From Acidimicrobiales bacterium mtb01 (GTDB lineage Bacteria; Actinomycetota; Acidimicrobiia; Acidimicrobiales; Ilumatobacteraceae): 64,000 nt of DNA. The notes below the pieces were generated by a model. That model was not told the DNA's origin. It saw nothing but the letters and a program-made list of their open reading frames with translations, and ran no database searches. Position 1 is the stretch's first letter. Each line of letters begins with the position of its first letter. Positions 1-8,963 of this stretch are shown in pieces. The position numbers and the translations under genes were made by a program. Where the stretch lies: the NCBI GenBank assembly GCA_004379135.1, contig NBNI01000007.1:1165501-1229500 (forward strand). The letters are read 5' to 3'.

Positions 1-28
1 GGTCGACGTCGAGCCCTAGGATCGACCC

Positions 29-658
29 GTGCCCGACCTGAGTTCGATCGTCACGTTCGCCATCGCCTCGGTCGCCCTCCTCCTCATTCCCGGTCCAGCC
101 GTCATCTACGTGCTCAATCGCTCGGTGTCCGATGGACGCGAGGTCGGACTCGCCGCGGTGGCCGGCCTCGAACTCGGCAATTTCGTCCACGTGCTCGCCG
201 CCACCGCCGGACTGTCGGCGGTGCTCGCCACCTCCGCCACCGCGTTCAACGCCGTGAAATGGCTCGGGGCCGCGTACTTGGTCTTCGTGGGCCTGCGAAC
301 CCTGGCCACCAAACCGCGCGTGGTGACGGGCGATTCGGCTTCGGTCAGTCGACGCCGTTCGTTCGGACAAGGAGTCGTCGTCAATACCTTGAATCCGAAG
401 GTCGCCCTCTTCTTCCTGTCGTATCTCCCGCAGTTCATCGACACCGACAACGGCGCGGCCTGGTCGCAGGCCCTCGTTCTCGGTTCGATCTTCGTGGCCA
501 TCGGTTGCCTGACCGACGGCATGTACGCCCTCACCGCCAGCGCGTTGCGGACGGTTCTTCTACGCGGACGAACGCTTCCGTTCGTCCAGCGCTACGTGGC
601 CGGAACGGTGTTCGTGGCTCTCGGCGTGGTGGCGGCAACCACCAAACCCTCGCACTAG
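29..658 (+). CDS. LysE/RhtB-family amino acid exporter
   Basis: Predicted inner-membrane exporter of amino acids or small polar metabolites. The 209-residue protein has the family length and about six hydrophobic segments. The first (residues 5-25) contains the typical [11 protein letters not shown] stretch, where family members carry the conserved Pro-Gly-Pro turn, and residues 45-60 hold the Gly-rich second segment. A GTG start at 29 is used; no better start lies within the window. Its last four bases overlap the end of the convergent ilvD gene, so the two tails share a stop region with no space for a separate terminator. The substrate cannot be told from sequence. Confidence 0.88.
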   Translation: MPDLSSIVTFAIASVALLLIPGPAVIYVLNRSVSDGREVGLAAVAGLELGNFVHVLAATAGLSAVLATSATAFNAVKWLGAAYLVFVGLRTLATKPRVVTGDSASVSRRRSFGQGVVVNTLNPKVALFFLSYLPQFIDTDNGAAWSQALVLGSIFVAIGCLTDGMYALTASALRTVLLRGRTLPFVQRYVAGTVFVALGVVAATTKPSH

Positions 659-2361
659 AGCAGGTTCGTGATCGCGCCCTTTTCGGCGCCCTGTGCGAGC
701 CGCGCGTACTTGCCGAGCACTCCGCTGGTGTACCGGGGTTCGTTGGGCTTCCAACCCTGACGGCGCCGCGTCATCTCGGCCTCGTCGACGAGCAGATCGA
801 GCGACAACGACGAGACGTCGATGCGGATGCGATCTCCGTCGCGCACGAATGCGATGGGCCCGCCGTCGACCGCCTCGGGTGCGACGTGGCCGATGCAGAA
901 GCCCCAGGTTCCGCCGCTGAATCGGCCGTCGGTGATGAGTGCGCAATCGGCGCCGCGTCCGGCGCCCTTCAGCGCACCGGTGATCGCCAGCATCTCGCGC
1001 ATTCCCGGCCCACCCTTGGGTCCTTCGTAGCGAATGACGAGGACGGTGTTGGGCTGGATCTCGCCGGCCATGATCGCGGCCATCGCGCCGTCCTCACCAT
1101 CGAACACGCGCGCGGCACCTTCGAACTTGCGCTGCTCGGGCGTGAGACCGGCCACTTTCACGACCGAACCCTTGGGCGCGAGCGAACCACTGAGCACAAC
1201 GATGCCGCCTTCGGGACTGATCGGCGAGTCGATCGGATGCACCACGACTCCATCGGGTCCCGGCGGATCGATTTCGGCCAGGTTCTCGGCCATGGTGCGT
1301 CCCGTGCACGTGAGAACGTCGCCGTGCAGCAGACCCGCGTCGAGAAGATGCTTCAGCACGACCGGCACGCCGCCGATTCGGTGGAGGTCGGTCATGTGGA
1401 ACTTGCCGCCCGGCTTCATGTCGGCGAAGTGGGGCACGCGAGCGGCGATGGTGTTGAATTCCTCGAGCTTCAGTTCGACACCGGCCTCCTTCGCGACGGC
1501 CAAGAGGTGCAGGACCGCGTTGGTGCTTCCACCGAGAGCATTGGTGAGGGCGATGGCGTTCTCGAACGCCTTCTTGGTGAGGATGTCGCGCGGACGGATG
1601 CCGAGACGCAGCATGTTGACCACGGCTTCGCCGGCGCGGCGCGCGTCGTCCTCACGGCTGCGGTCGACCGCGGGGGCCGACGCCGATCCGGGAAGCGACA
1701 GACCGAGGGCTTCGCCGATCGACGACATGGTGTTGGCCGTGAACATGCCGCCGCACGCGCCTTCGCCCGGACAGGCCGCTTTCTCGATGGCCGTCAACTC
1801 GTCCTGCGACATCGTGCCGGCGGCGCAGGCGCCGATGGCCTCGAACACCGTCGTGATGTCGATGTTCTTGCCGTTGTGCTGACCGGGGAGAGTTGACCCG
1901 TTGTAGACGAACACCGCCGGCAGATCGAGGCGCGCGATCGCCATCATCATTCCGGGCATGCTCTTGTCGCAGCCGCCGGTGGCCACCAATCCGTCGAACC
2001 GCTCGGCGTGCATCACGGCTTCCACCGAGTCGCAGATCACTTCGCGGCTCACGAGCGAGGCGCGCATGCCTTCGTGGCCCATCGAGATGCCATCGCTCAC
2101 CGTGATGGTGCCGAACTCCATCGGTACCCCGCCGGCCGCGCGAACACCCAACTTGGCCGCCTCGGTGAGACGACGCAGCGACATGTTGCACGGCGTGATC
2201 TCGTTCCACGAGGAGGCCACTCCGATCTGCGGCTTGCTCCAGTCGTCGTCGGTCAACCCGACCGCGCGCAACATGGCACGGGAGGCCGCCTTCTGGATGC
2301 CGTCGGTGACATCGCGGCTACGGGGCTTGACGTCGACGGGAGTGACTCGCTCGGTACTCAT
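655..2361 (-). CDS. ilvD: dihydroxy-acid dehydratase
   Basis: Dehydrates 2,3-dihydroxy-3-methyl acids to 2-oxo acids in valine, isoleucine and pantothenate biosynthesis, in the cytoplasm. At 568 residues it has the full IlvD length. The three iron-sulfur cysteines are visible at about residues 58 (ITPCNM), 131 ([10 protein letters not shown]) and 203 ([12 protein letters not shown]), and the C-terminal half carries the conserved ITDGRFSGG segment. The ATG at 2361 is the only sensible start. It stands alone: no ilvB, ilvC or leu genes lie in the window. The next gene on the same strand, upstream, is an iron permease 38 bases away, so co-transcription with iron uptake is possible. Confidence 0.97.
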   Translation of the reverse strand: MSTERVTPVDVKPRSRDVTDGIQKAASRAMLRAVGLTDDDWSKPQIGVASSWNEITPCNMSLRRLTEAAKLGVRAAGGVPMEFGTITVSDGISMGHEGMRASLVSREVICDSVEAVMHAERFDGLVATGGCDKSMPGMMMAIARLDLPAVFVYNGSTLPGQHNGKNIDITTVFEAIGACAAGTMSQDELTAIEKAACPGEGACGGMFTANTMSSIGEALGLSLPGSASAPAVDRSREDDARRAGEAVVNMLRLGIRPRDILTKKAFENAIALTNALGGSTNAVLHLLAVAKEAGVELKLEEFNTIAARVPHFADMKPGGKFHMTDLHRIGGVPVVLKHLLDAGLLHGDVLTCTGRTMAENLAEIDPPGPDGVVVHPIDSPISPEGGIVVLSGSLAPKGSVVKVAGLTPEQRKFEGAARVFDGEDGAMAAIMAGEIQPNTVLVIRYEGPKGGPGMREMLAITGALKGAGRGADCALITDGRFSGGTWGFCIGHVAPEAVDGGPIAFVRDGDRIRIDVSSLSLDLLVDEAEMTRRRQGWKPNEPRYTSGVLGKYARLAQGAEKGAITNLL

Positions 2362-2399
2362 GAGTCCACGGTAGCGGTCGACCAGGAAACGACGTCAGG

Positions 2400-3260
2400 T
2401 CACCCGACCGGGGCCGGTTCCTTGTCGTTGCTCGTGGGTCGCGAAGCCGATGACGTGTTCGCGACCTTCGCCGGACGGAGGAAGAGGTACATCACCGGCA
2501 CCAAGTAAGCGATGTAAGCGATCAATCGGATCAATTCGGTGCGGGCGTGCCAGCCGAAGAAGCCCTTCATGAAGTCGTAGAACGTGCCCTTGGCCCACAG
2601 GCCCGACTCGACCGTCCAGACCGGGTCGATGAGCAGCCCGGTTTCGAGACCCATGGCTTCGCGGAACTCATGGAACGCCTTCCCCACCAGGCCGGCGGCG
2701 AAAAGGATCAGCAGGACGCCGGTGACCTGGAAGAAACGGCGCAGGTTGAGCCGATTTCCACCGCGGTAGATGGCGACACCGAGGATCGTGGCGACGACGA
2801 GTCCGAGAATTCCACCCAGCACCACCTGGCTGCCTGACGACGAACCTGTTTCAGCGCTGAGAAGGAAGAGAACGGTCTCCAAGCCTTCACGAACGGTGGC
2901 GACGAAGGCGATCACACCGAGGGCGGCCGCGCCCGTCGCCGCATCGACCTTCGATCGAAGTTCCGAGCCGAGGCTTCGGGCGTTGGCCCGCATCCAGAAG
3001 ATCATCCACGTGAGAACACCAGCGGCCGCGACGGCAATCGAGCCCTCGACGATCTTGTTGGCGGTTCCGTGCAGTTCGCCGATCGCCGCATGAATGATCA
3101 GTCCGACGGCCAGACACAGCACCATGGCCAAACCGGTGCCTTTCCACACCGCCCCGGTCTCGGAACCTCGACCGGTCTTGACCAGGTAGGCGACGAGGAT
3201 GGCCAGGACGAGGGAGACTTCCAGGCCTTCGCGGAGGGTGATGAGGAACGATGCGCCCAT
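2400..3260 (-). CDS. FTR1/EfeU-family high-affinity iron permease
   Basis: Membrane permease of the FTR1 family, which takes up ferric or ferrous iron. Both family signatures REGLE are present, at residues 10-14 in the first membrane segment and 124-128 in the fourth; these acidic motifs bind iron in characterised members. About seven hydrophobic segments are seen in 286 residues. I chose ATG 3260 and not the in-frame ATG 21 bases upstream, because the later start puts REGLE at the usual distance from the N-terminus and leaves a palindrome (3271-3286) outside the coding sequence. The partners EfeO and EfeB are not nearby, so this may act alone or with remote partners. Confidence 0.92.
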   Translation of the reverse strand: MGASFLITLREGLEVSLVLAILVAYLVKTGRGSETGAVWKGTGLAMVLCLAVGLIIHAAIGELHGTANKIVEGSIAVAAAGVLTWMIFWMRANARSLGSELRSKVDAATGAAALGVIAFVATVREGLETVLFLLSAETGSSSGSQVVLGGILGLVVATILGVAIYRGGNRLNLRRFFQVTGVLLILFAAGLVGKAFHEFREAMGLETGLLIDPVWTVESGLWAKGTFYDFMKGFFGWHARTELIRLIAYIAYLVPVMYLFLRPAKVANTSSASRPTSNDKEPAPVG

Positions 3261-3270
3261 GGGACGCGAT

Positions 3271-3286
3271 GTTAAGTACACCTAAC
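3271..3286 (-). promoter_or_regulatory. candidate metal-responsive operator upstream of the iron permease
   Basis: The 16 bases GTTAGGTGTACTTAAC (minus strand) form an inverted repeat with two mismatched pairs and include a TTAGG half-site like those bound by DtxR/IdeR iron repressors. It ends 10 bases before the permease start codon. The spacing between half-sites is shorter than in the classical 19-base IdeR box, so the regulator's identity is open. AT-rich bases here stand out from the GC-rich surroundings. Confidence 0.42.
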
Positions 3287-3339
3287 AGAGGCCGTCAACC
3301 CCGACCGCCCCGACGAAGGTCACAGAGGGGCCGAATGGC

Positions 3340-4614
3340 TCACTTCTTGCGGCCGAAACCGAACAGGTGCTGACCCACCTTGCGCATCTGGATCTCCTCG
3401 CTGCCCTCGGTGATCCGGTAGCGGCGATGGTGTCGATAGATGTGCTCGAAGGGCATGTGCCGGCTGTAGCCCACTCCGCCGCAGGTCTGCATCGCACGGT
3501 CGGCCGCGTCGCACGCCAAGCGGTTGGCGCGGTAGTTGCACATCGCGACCAGGTGGGTGAACTCCATGAATCCCTCCACGTCGGGGCGGTCGTCCTTCAC
3601 CGAGTCGTCCATGAGCCAGGCCGTGTAGCGGATGAGTTGGCGGAGCATGGCCGCCTCCGTGTGCATCTCGACGAGCGGGAACTGGATGCCTTGATTGCTC
3701 GAGAGCTTCTTGCCCCACGTGATGCGCGAGTTCGCGTAGGCCACCGCTTCGTTGATGCAGAACTGCGCCGCACCGAGTGATGACGCTGCTTGACGAATCC
3801 GATTCTCGTGCACGAAGTGCTGCGCCAGATCGAGGCCGTGGTCGAGTCGACCGAACAGCGCCGAGTTCGGAACGCGCACGTCCTTCATGCTGACTTCGGC
3901 ATGGTCGGTGGGCATGTTGAAGGTCCACCAGAAGAAGTCGACGTTGAAGCCGGGCGAGTCGGTCGGGACCAGGAAGGCCGAGATGCCGATGGGGCTTCCC
4001 GGCTCACCGGAGGTGCGCGCGAAGATGATGTCGTGGGTCGCGTGGTGCAATCCGCTGTTCCAGCGCTTCATTCCGTTGATGACCCACTCGTCGCCGTCGC
4101 GCACCGCGGTGGTCTCGAGGTGGGTCGCGTCGCTTCCGTGATTCGGCTCGGTGAGACCGAACGCGAGGCGCTTCGTCCCGTCGAGGAACCCCGGCATCCA
4201 CTCCTTCTTCTGCGCCTCGGTGCCGAAGTCGCGCATCATGAGCACGGTCGGGAAGTTGCCGACGATCGACGACTCGTTCTGCAGGTCGTTGTGGAGTCCG
4301 AGCCCCTTGGTCGCGAGGTGTTCGCGGATGATCGCCATCTCGAGATTGCTCGCACTGCGACCCCCGAACTCCTTGGGAAGAGCGAGTCGCAGCCACCCGG
4401 CGGCATCGGCCCGACGGCGCATCTCGCGCAACAGGTCCTCCCACTCGGCGCGAGGTACGCCACCGTTCTCGAAATCGGTTCGGGCCCACTCGCGTCGGTG
4501 ATCGAAGAAGCGCTCGTTGTCGTCCTGGGCCTGCAGCGGCGCGATCTCGCGTTCGATGAACTCGTCGAGTTGGTCGAGCGTGCGCTGAATGTCGGCGGGA
4601 ATGGCGAAATCCAT
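3340..4614 (-). CDS. acyl-CoA dehydrogenase family protein
   Basis: FAD-dependent enzyme that introduces a 2,3-double bond into an acyl-CoA, passing electrons to ETF. From ATG 4614 the protein has 424 residues, the normal length. The substrate/FAD loop reads FGLTEPNHGSDATH in the middle domain, and the C-terminal helical domain carries ITEGSEEIQMRKV, whose Glu403 sits where the catalytic base of medium-chain-type dehydrogenases lies. A longer in-frame extension to 4896 exists but reads through the divergent thioesterase gene and is not believed. Acyl substrate unknown; the neighbouring thioesterase (divergent, 55-base gap) suggests shared acyl-CoA metabolism. Confidence 0.93.
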   Translation of the reverse strand: MDFAIPADIQRTLDQLDEFIEREIAPLQAQDDNERFFDHRREWARTDFENGGVPRAEWEDLLREMRRRADAAGWLRLALPKEFGGRSASNLEMAIIREHLATKGLGLHNDLQNESSIVGNFPTVLMMRDFGTEAQKKEWMPGFLDGTKRLAFGLTEPNHGSDATHLETTAVRDGDEWVINGMKRWNSGLHHATHDIIFARTSGEPGSPIGISAFLVPTDSPGFNVDFFWWTFNMPTDHAEVSMKDVRVPNSALFGRLDHGLDLAQHFVHENRIRQAASSLGAAQFCINEAVAYANSRITWGKKLSSNQGIQFPLVEMHTEAAMLRQLIRYTAWLMDDSVKDDRPDVEGFMEFTHLVAMCNYRANRLACDAADRAMQTCGGVGYSRHMPFEHIYRHHRRYRITEGSEEIQMRKVGQHLFGFGRKK

Positions 4615-4669
4615 GGGCCGACCGTAACCCAGGACCCGTGGCCGACTCCCGGTTGTAGCGTTCGGTTCG

Positions 4670-5065
4670 ATGTCGGACGCTCCCGTTTCGCCCTCGCAAT
4701 TCCCCATCGCCGTGTTCCTCGGGATGACCGTCGAGAAGACCGGTGTCGGCACCGCCCGAGCCGAGGTCGTGATCGACGAGCGACACCTCAACCCGAACGG
4801 CGTGGCCCACGGCTCGGTGGTGTTCACCCTGGCCGACACCTCCATGGGCGCCGCGACCATGAGCATCCTCGCCGACGGTCTGTACTGCTCGACCATCGAG
4901 ATCCAGGTGCGCTACCTGCGCGCCGCCGGTCCGGGTCGATTGGTGGTCGAAACGACGGTGGTGAAGCCCGGCAAACGCATCGTGCATCTCGAGTCGCGGG
5001 CGGTCGACGAACAGGGTCGACTCGTCGCCACCGCCACCGGTTCGTACGCGGTCCTCGGCAACTGA
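4670..5065 (+). CDS. PaaI-type hotdog thioesterase
   Basis: Predicted acyl-CoA or aryl-CoA thioesterase with a single hotdog fold, 131 residues, the usual PaaI/YbgC-like size. The signature LNPNGVAHGSVVFTLADTSM (about residues 42-61) matches the family pattern of Asn-x-x-Gly-x-x-His-Gly followed by an acidic residue at the active-site helix. It is divergent from the acyl-CoA dehydrogenase, and the Nudix gene starts 12 bases after its stop, so these two probably form one transcript. Physiological substrate is not readable from the sequence. Confidence 0.85.
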   Translation: MSDAPVSPSQFPIAVFLGMTVEKTGVGTARAEVVIDERHLNPNGVAHGSVVFTLADTSMGAATMSILADGLYCSTIEIQVRYLRAAGPGRLVVETTVVKPGKRIVHLESRAVDEQGRLVATATGSYAVLGN

Positions 5066-5076
5066 GTCGTCCTCTC

Positions 5077-5640
5077 GTGGGATTTCCGCACCCGACTCTC
5101 GACGTTCCCGGCGAGTGGCCGGCCGTCGTCGCCGAACTCGATCGTCTTCAGGTACCCGATGAGCGATCGCAGCAATTGCGCGCGTTGCTCGCGTCGAGCG
5201 ATCGACGGTCGAACGGTGCGGCCGATTCCACGATCGCGCACATCTGCGCCACCGCGTGGGTGCTGTCGAGCGACGGCGACCACGCGATCTTCGTCCGGCA
5301 CAAGACGTTGGGCTGGAGCACCCCGGGCGGACACGTCGAGGTCGGCGAGAACACGATCGAAGCGGCCCGTCGCGAACTCGAGGAGGAAACCGGTCTCACC
5401 CGGTTCGACACGCGAATCATCGGCGACGGTCCGGCCGTGGTGCACGTCACCGACACCAACAACCCGAGCGAGCATCGACACTGGAACGTGGGCTGGTTGA
5501 TGACGGCCGACATGGACGCACCGTTGTCGCCCGTCGAAGGCGCTCGCTGGTTCGCGTGTGACCGGGTTCCCGACGGACCGCCCGATCTCGCCGCCACCCT
5601 GCCGATTCTTCGCACTCTCCTCGCTCGCGCCGCGACCTGA
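5077..5640 (+). CDS. Nudix hydrolase
   Basis: Hydrolyses a nucleoside diphosphate linked to another group. The Nudix box is perfect: Gly, five residues, Glu, seven residues, then RELEEETGL (roughly residues 86-108 of 187). A GTG at 5077 is chosen, 12 bases after the thioesterase stop; the frame stays open far upstream but there it runs against real genes. An N-terminal extension of about 60 residues before the Nudix fold (VPGEWPAVVAELDRLQ) is not typical of small MutT proteins and may help pick the substrate. No sign of a specific subfamily. Confidence 0.88.
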   Translation: MGFPHPTLDVPGEWPAVVAELDRLQVPDERSQQLRALLASSDRRSNGAADSTIAHICATAWVLSSDGDHAIFVRHKTLGWSTPGGHVEVGENTIEAARRELEEETGLTRFDTRIIGDGPAVVHVTDTNNPSEHRHWNVGWLMTADMDAPLSPVEGARWFACDRVPDGPPDLAATLPILRTLLARAAT

Positions 5641-5679
5641 ACGGTGCGTCCTCGCCCCGACGCCCCTACGCTCTCAGTG

Positions 5680-6597
5680 ATGCCCGACACCACCTTGTCC
5701 CCCGGCACGGTCGCGGCCGCCCTCGAGCAGCAGGGTTATCTCTGCGACACCGGTCTCGCCACCGCGGTGTTCCTGTCGTTGAGTCTCGAGCGCCCACTTC
5801 TTCTCGAAGGCGAAGCCGGAGTCGGCAAGACCGAGCTGGCCAAGGTGCTGGCCCGCTGGACCGGCGGCGAATTGATCCGCCTGCAGTGCTACGAGGGAAT
5901 CGACGCCAATCAGGCCGTGTACGACTGGGACTACTCGCGTCAACTTCTTCACCTCCGTGCGGCCGAGGCCAGCGGTGAAGCCCGCAACTCGGGGGCCGAG
6001 GTTCTGGAGAACGAGTTGTACGCCGAGCGGTTCCTCGTCAAGCGCGCGGTGTTGCGCGCACTCGAACCGGCCGCCGCCCGCCCGGTTCTCCTCATCGACG
6101 AGATCGACCGTGCCGACGACGAGTTCGAGGCGTACTTGCTCGAGGTGCTCTCCGACTATCAGGTCACCATCCCCGAGATCGGCACGGTGCGTGCCGCGGT
6201 TCCGCCCATCGTGGTGCTCACATCGAACCGCACCCGCGACGTCCACGACGCGCTCAAGCGACGCTGCCTCTATCACTGGGTCGAGCACCCGTCGTTCGAG
6301 CGCGAAGTCGAGATCGTGCGCCGTCGCGTGACCGGAGTGTCCGATCAGTTGGCTCGTCAGGTCGCCGCCCTCACCGAGACAATGCGCGGACTGCATCTCT
6401 ACAAGCCGCCCGGAATCGCCGAAACCATCGACTGGGCCACCGCGCTGGCCCGACTCGGCGCGTCGACGATCGACGAATCACTCGTTCGCGCGACGCTCGG
6501 CACCGTGCTGAAGTACCGCGAAGACCAGGAACGCGTCACGAACAACGGTCTCGATCAGGTCATCAAGCAGGCTCTGCAACGCAGCCTCGTCGCCTGA
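5680..6597 (+). CDS. MoxR-family AAA+ ATPase (CoxD-like)
   Basis: AAA+ chaperone-type ATPase, 305 residues. Walker A is GEAGVGKTEL (residues 44-53), Walker B is LLIDEIDRAD with Asp140-Glu141, and sensor 1 is VLTSNRTRD. MoxR proteins work with VWA-domain partners to mature or insert cofactors into other proteins; in CO dehydrogenase gene clusters the pair is CoxD and CoxE. That reading is supported here because a VWA protein starts one base after this stop and two XdhC-type genes follow. I use ATG 5680 in preference to a GTG 36 bases earlier. No molybdenum hydroxylase is encoded nearby. Confidence 0.92.
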   Translation: MPDTTLSPGTVAAALEQQGYLCDTGLATAVFLSLSLERPLLLEGEAGVGKTELAKVLARWTGGELIRLQCYEGIDANQAVYDWDYSRQLLHLRAAEASGEARNSGAEVLENELYAERFLVKRAVLRALEPAAARPVLLIDEIDRADDEFEAYLLEVLSDYQVTIPEIGTVRAAVPPIVVLTSNRTRDVHDALKRRCLYHWVEHPSFEREVEIVRRRVTGVSDQLARQVAALTETMRGLHLYKPPGIAETIDWATALARLGASTIDESLVRATLGTVLKYREDQERVTNNGLDQVIKQALQRSLVA

Positions 6598-6598
6598 G

Positions 6599-7735
6599 AT
6601 GACCGGCACCGCCACAGTCGCCATCGACTCACCGGCCGAACGTCTGGCCGTGGCCTTCAGTCGCATCCTGCGCGGAGCCGGCCTCACCACTCCCGTCGGA
6701 AGCGTTCTGCTCTTCGTCGAGGCCCTCGGAAAGACCGGCATCGATTCGCGCGAGTCGGTCTACTGGGCGGCTCGAACAACCCTCGTTCGGCGCCCCGAGG
6801 ATCTCGGATTGTTCAACCGGGCGTTCGAGGCCTTCTGGCTCGGACGCACCGCCGATGGCTCGACGCAGATCACCGAGACGATGCGGCTCACCCTCCAACT
6901 CGACGCCGACGAGGATGGAAGCGACGAACGCGATTCGGCCGAGTCGTCCTCCGATGACGAGACGATCACATTGCGCTTCTCGGCGATCGAGACCCTGAAG
7001 CACAAGGACTTCGCCGACTACACGCCCACCGAGTTGGTCGAGGCCCAGCACATGATGAGCCGCTTGCGACTGGCCGGTTCGCCGCGCACGTCGTTCCGCC
7101 ATGTTCGGGGTCGCGACGCGCGACTCGACCTGCGACGCACGGTCCGGTCGAGTCTGCAGACGGGCGGCGAGCCGATTCGCCGTCATCATCTCGATCCCGA
7201 TCAGCGTCTGCGTCGCCTCGTTCTGCTCCTCGACGTGTCGGGTTCGATGGAGCCGTATTCGAGAGCGCTGGTCCGATTCGTCCAGGCCGCCGTGGCCGGC
7301 CGTCAGAAGGTGGAGGCGTTCGCCATCGGGACCCGTCTCACCCGGGTCACACGCGAACTGTCGAATCGCGATCCCGACCGCGCGTTGAAACGCGCGTCCG
7401 ATCGGGTCCAGGACTGGAGCGGCGGCACTCGCCTCGGCGATTGCCTTCACCAATTCAACGATGAATGGGGTGTGCGCGGCATGGCCCGCGGCGCCATTGT
7501 CGTCGTGTTGTCCGATGGATGGGATCGCGGCGATCCCGAGCACCTTTCCGAACAGATGTCGCGACTGCGTCGGGTGAGCCACAAGCTCGTCTGGGTCAAT
7601 CCGTTGAAGGTCACACCGGGCTACGCGCCCTTGGCCCGTGGAATGGCAGCCGCCCTTCCCCACGTCGACGCCTTCGTGGAAGGACATTCGCTGTCCGCGA
7701 TGGAAGAACTGGCGCGGGTCATCGGCCAGCCGTGA
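6599..7735 (+). CDS. VWA-domain protein, CoxE-like
   Basis: Partner of the MoxR ATPase. The C-terminal half (about residues 200-370) is a von Willebrand A domain with a metal-ion-dependent adhesion motif, LLDVSGSMEPYSRALVRF, where Asp212, Ser214 and Ser216 would bind the metal. The N-terminal half is helical and has an acidic patch, DADEDGSDERDSAESSSDDE, around residues 101-120. Length (378) and layout fit the CoxE family of CO-dehydrogenase accessory proteins. The ATG lies one base after the moxR stop, so the two are translated together. It probably acts in the cytoplasm in cofactor insertion or activation of a molybdenum enzyme encoded elsewhere. Confidence 0.9.
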   Translation: MTGTATVAIDSPAERLAVAFSRILRGAGLTTPVGSVLLFVEALGKTGIDSRESVYWAARTTLVRRPEDLGLFNRAFEAFWLGRTADGSTQITETMRLTLQLDADEDGSDERDSAESSSDDETITLRFSAIETLKHKDFADYTPTELVEAQHMMSRLRLAGSPRTSFRHVRGRDARLDLRRTVRSSLQTGGEPIRRHHLDPDQRLRRLVLLLDVSGSMEPYSRALVRFVQAAVAGRQKVEAFAIGTRLTRVTRELSNRDPDRALKRASDRVQDWSGGTRLGDCLHQFNDEWGVRGMARGAIVVVLSDGWDRGDPEHLSEQMSRLRRVSHKLVWVNPLKVTPGYAPLARGMAAALPHVDAFVEGHSLSAMEELARVIGQP

Positions 7736-7787
7736 CGGCCCTTCGTCACGGCGAGGCGATCCGGCTCGACAACGGCAGACTGTGACC

Positions 7788-8105
7788 ATGCGCGAGATCC
7801 TCGACGACATCGACCGCTGGCGGGCCAACGGCAAGAAGGTCGCGGTGGCACGCGTGGTCAAGATCGAAGGTTCCGGACCGCGCGATCCCGGTGCGGCCAT
7901 GGCCGTCAACGAGGACGGTGAAGTGGCCGGTTCGGTGAGCGGTGGCTGCGTCGAAGGAGCCGTGGTGTCCGAGGCGTTGGCGATCCTGGCCGAGAGTTCG
8001 CCGGGTCGCATGGTGTCGTTCGGATACAGCGACGACGAGGCGTTCGCGGTGGGCCTCACGTGCGGCGGCACGATCCGACTGTTCATCGAACCGCTCGCCT
8101 GGTGA
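7788..8105 (+). CDS. XdhC/CoxI-domain protein, short N-terminal module
   Basis: A 105-residue protein equal to the XdhC/CoxI N-terminal domain alone. It holds the family motifs SGGCVEG (Cys54) and GLTCGGTIRLF (Cys92), both close to the site where XdhC binds molybdopterin cofactor. In canonical XdhC this domain is joined to a C-terminal Rossmann domain; here that domain is on the next gene, ten bases downstream. ATG 7788 is used because the upstream reading frame overlaps the VWA gene. Role by family: sulfuration or delivery of the molybdenum cofactor to xanthine-dehydrogenase or CO-dehydrogenase-type enzymes. Confidence 0.88.
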   Translation: MREILDDIDRWRANGKKVAVARVVKIEGSGPRDPGAAMAVNEDGEVAGSVSGGCVEGAVVSEALAILAESSPGRMVSFGYSDDEAFAVGLTCGGTIRLFIEPLAW

Positions 8106-8115
8106 CGTGACGCCT

Positions 8116-8928
8116 ATGTCGCTCTACGAACGATTCCGCGATCTGGTGCGCGCCGAGACGCCCGTGGCCCTGGCCACCGTCATCGACGGACCGAACGTGG
8201 GCGCGAAGTTGATGGTGGTCCGCGAAGGAAACACCGAATCCGTCGAGGGTTCGCTCGGCAACGCCGATCTCGACCGCGTGGCTTCACGCGACGTCGCCGG
8301 CGAACTCGAAGCCGGCCGCACCGGCGTACGCCACTACGGCCCCGAGGGCCAGGCGACACCGGAGGATCTGGTCGACACTCCCACCGTGTCGGTGTTCATC
8401 GAGACGTTCGCTCCCCCGCCGCAGATGTGGATCTTCGGAGCAGTCGATTTCACCGCGGCACTCGGACGCGTGGCCAAGGTTCTCGGCTACCGCGTGACGG
8501 TGTGCGACGCGCGCGAGATCTTCGCCACCAAGCGCCGCTTCCCGATGGCCGACGAGGTCGTCGTGTCGTGGCCCGCGCCGATGTTCGAACGCCGTGGCCA
8601 CACCCTTGGCCCGCGCGACGCGGTCTGCATCCTCACGCACGACCCGAAGTTCGACGTCCCCGCGATCCAGGGTGCGCTGGCGACGACGGTCGGATACATC
8701 GGTGTGATGGGCAGCCGCAAGACCCACAACAAGCGCCTCGAGCGCCTGGCCGAAGTGGGGGTGAACCAACCCCATGATCTCGAACGCATCATGTCGCCGA
8801 TCGGACTCGATCTCGGCGGCCGCACCCCCGAGGAAACCGCGGTGGCCATCTGCGCGGAAATCATCGCGCGTCGCACCGGACATGGCGCGACGAGCCTGAA
8901 GAACACCTCGGGTTCGATCCACTCGTAG
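8116..8928 (+). CDS. XdhC family protein with C-terminal Rossmann domain
   Basis: A 270-residue protein with a degenerate XdhC/CoxI-like N-terminal part (residues 1-90; the cysteine motifs of the preceding protein are missing) and a C-terminal XdhC Rossmann domain (about 105-250). The Rossmann part shows WIFGAVDFTAALGRVAKVLG as the nucleotide-binding turn and GYIGVMGSRKTHNKR, a strongly conserved XdhC_C segment. Together with the preceding small protein it would make one complete set of XdhC functions. It is the last gene of the moxR-VWA-xdhC run and ends facing an M24 peptidase gene. Confidence 0.9.
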   Translation: MSLYERFRDLVRAETPVALATVIDGPNVGAKLMVVREGNTESVEGSLGNADLDRVASRDVAGELEAGRTGVRHYGPEGQATPEDLVDTPTVSVFIETFAPPPQMWIFGAVDFTAALGRVAKVLGYRVTVCDAREIFATKRRFPMADEVVVSWPAPMFERRGHTLGPRDAVCILTHDPKFDVPAIQGALATTVGYIGVMGSRKTHNKRLERLAEVGVNQPHDLERIMSPIGLDLGGRTPEETAVAICAEIIARRTGHGATSLKNTSGSIHS

Positions 8929-8943
8929 TCGGACCGTCGAGAC

Positions 8944-8963
8944 GTCGCGCGACGCGTCGCGAC
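8944..8963. terminator. short palindromes between convergent genes, possible bidirectional terminator
   Basis: GTCGCGCGAC (8944-8953) is a perfect palindrome and GTCGCGAC (8956-8963) a second; the outer halves can also pair as GTCGCG/CGCGAC. They lie in the 34 bases between the convergent xdhC and M24 peptidase stops. No T-run follows, so termination is only a guess. Confidence 0.25.
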
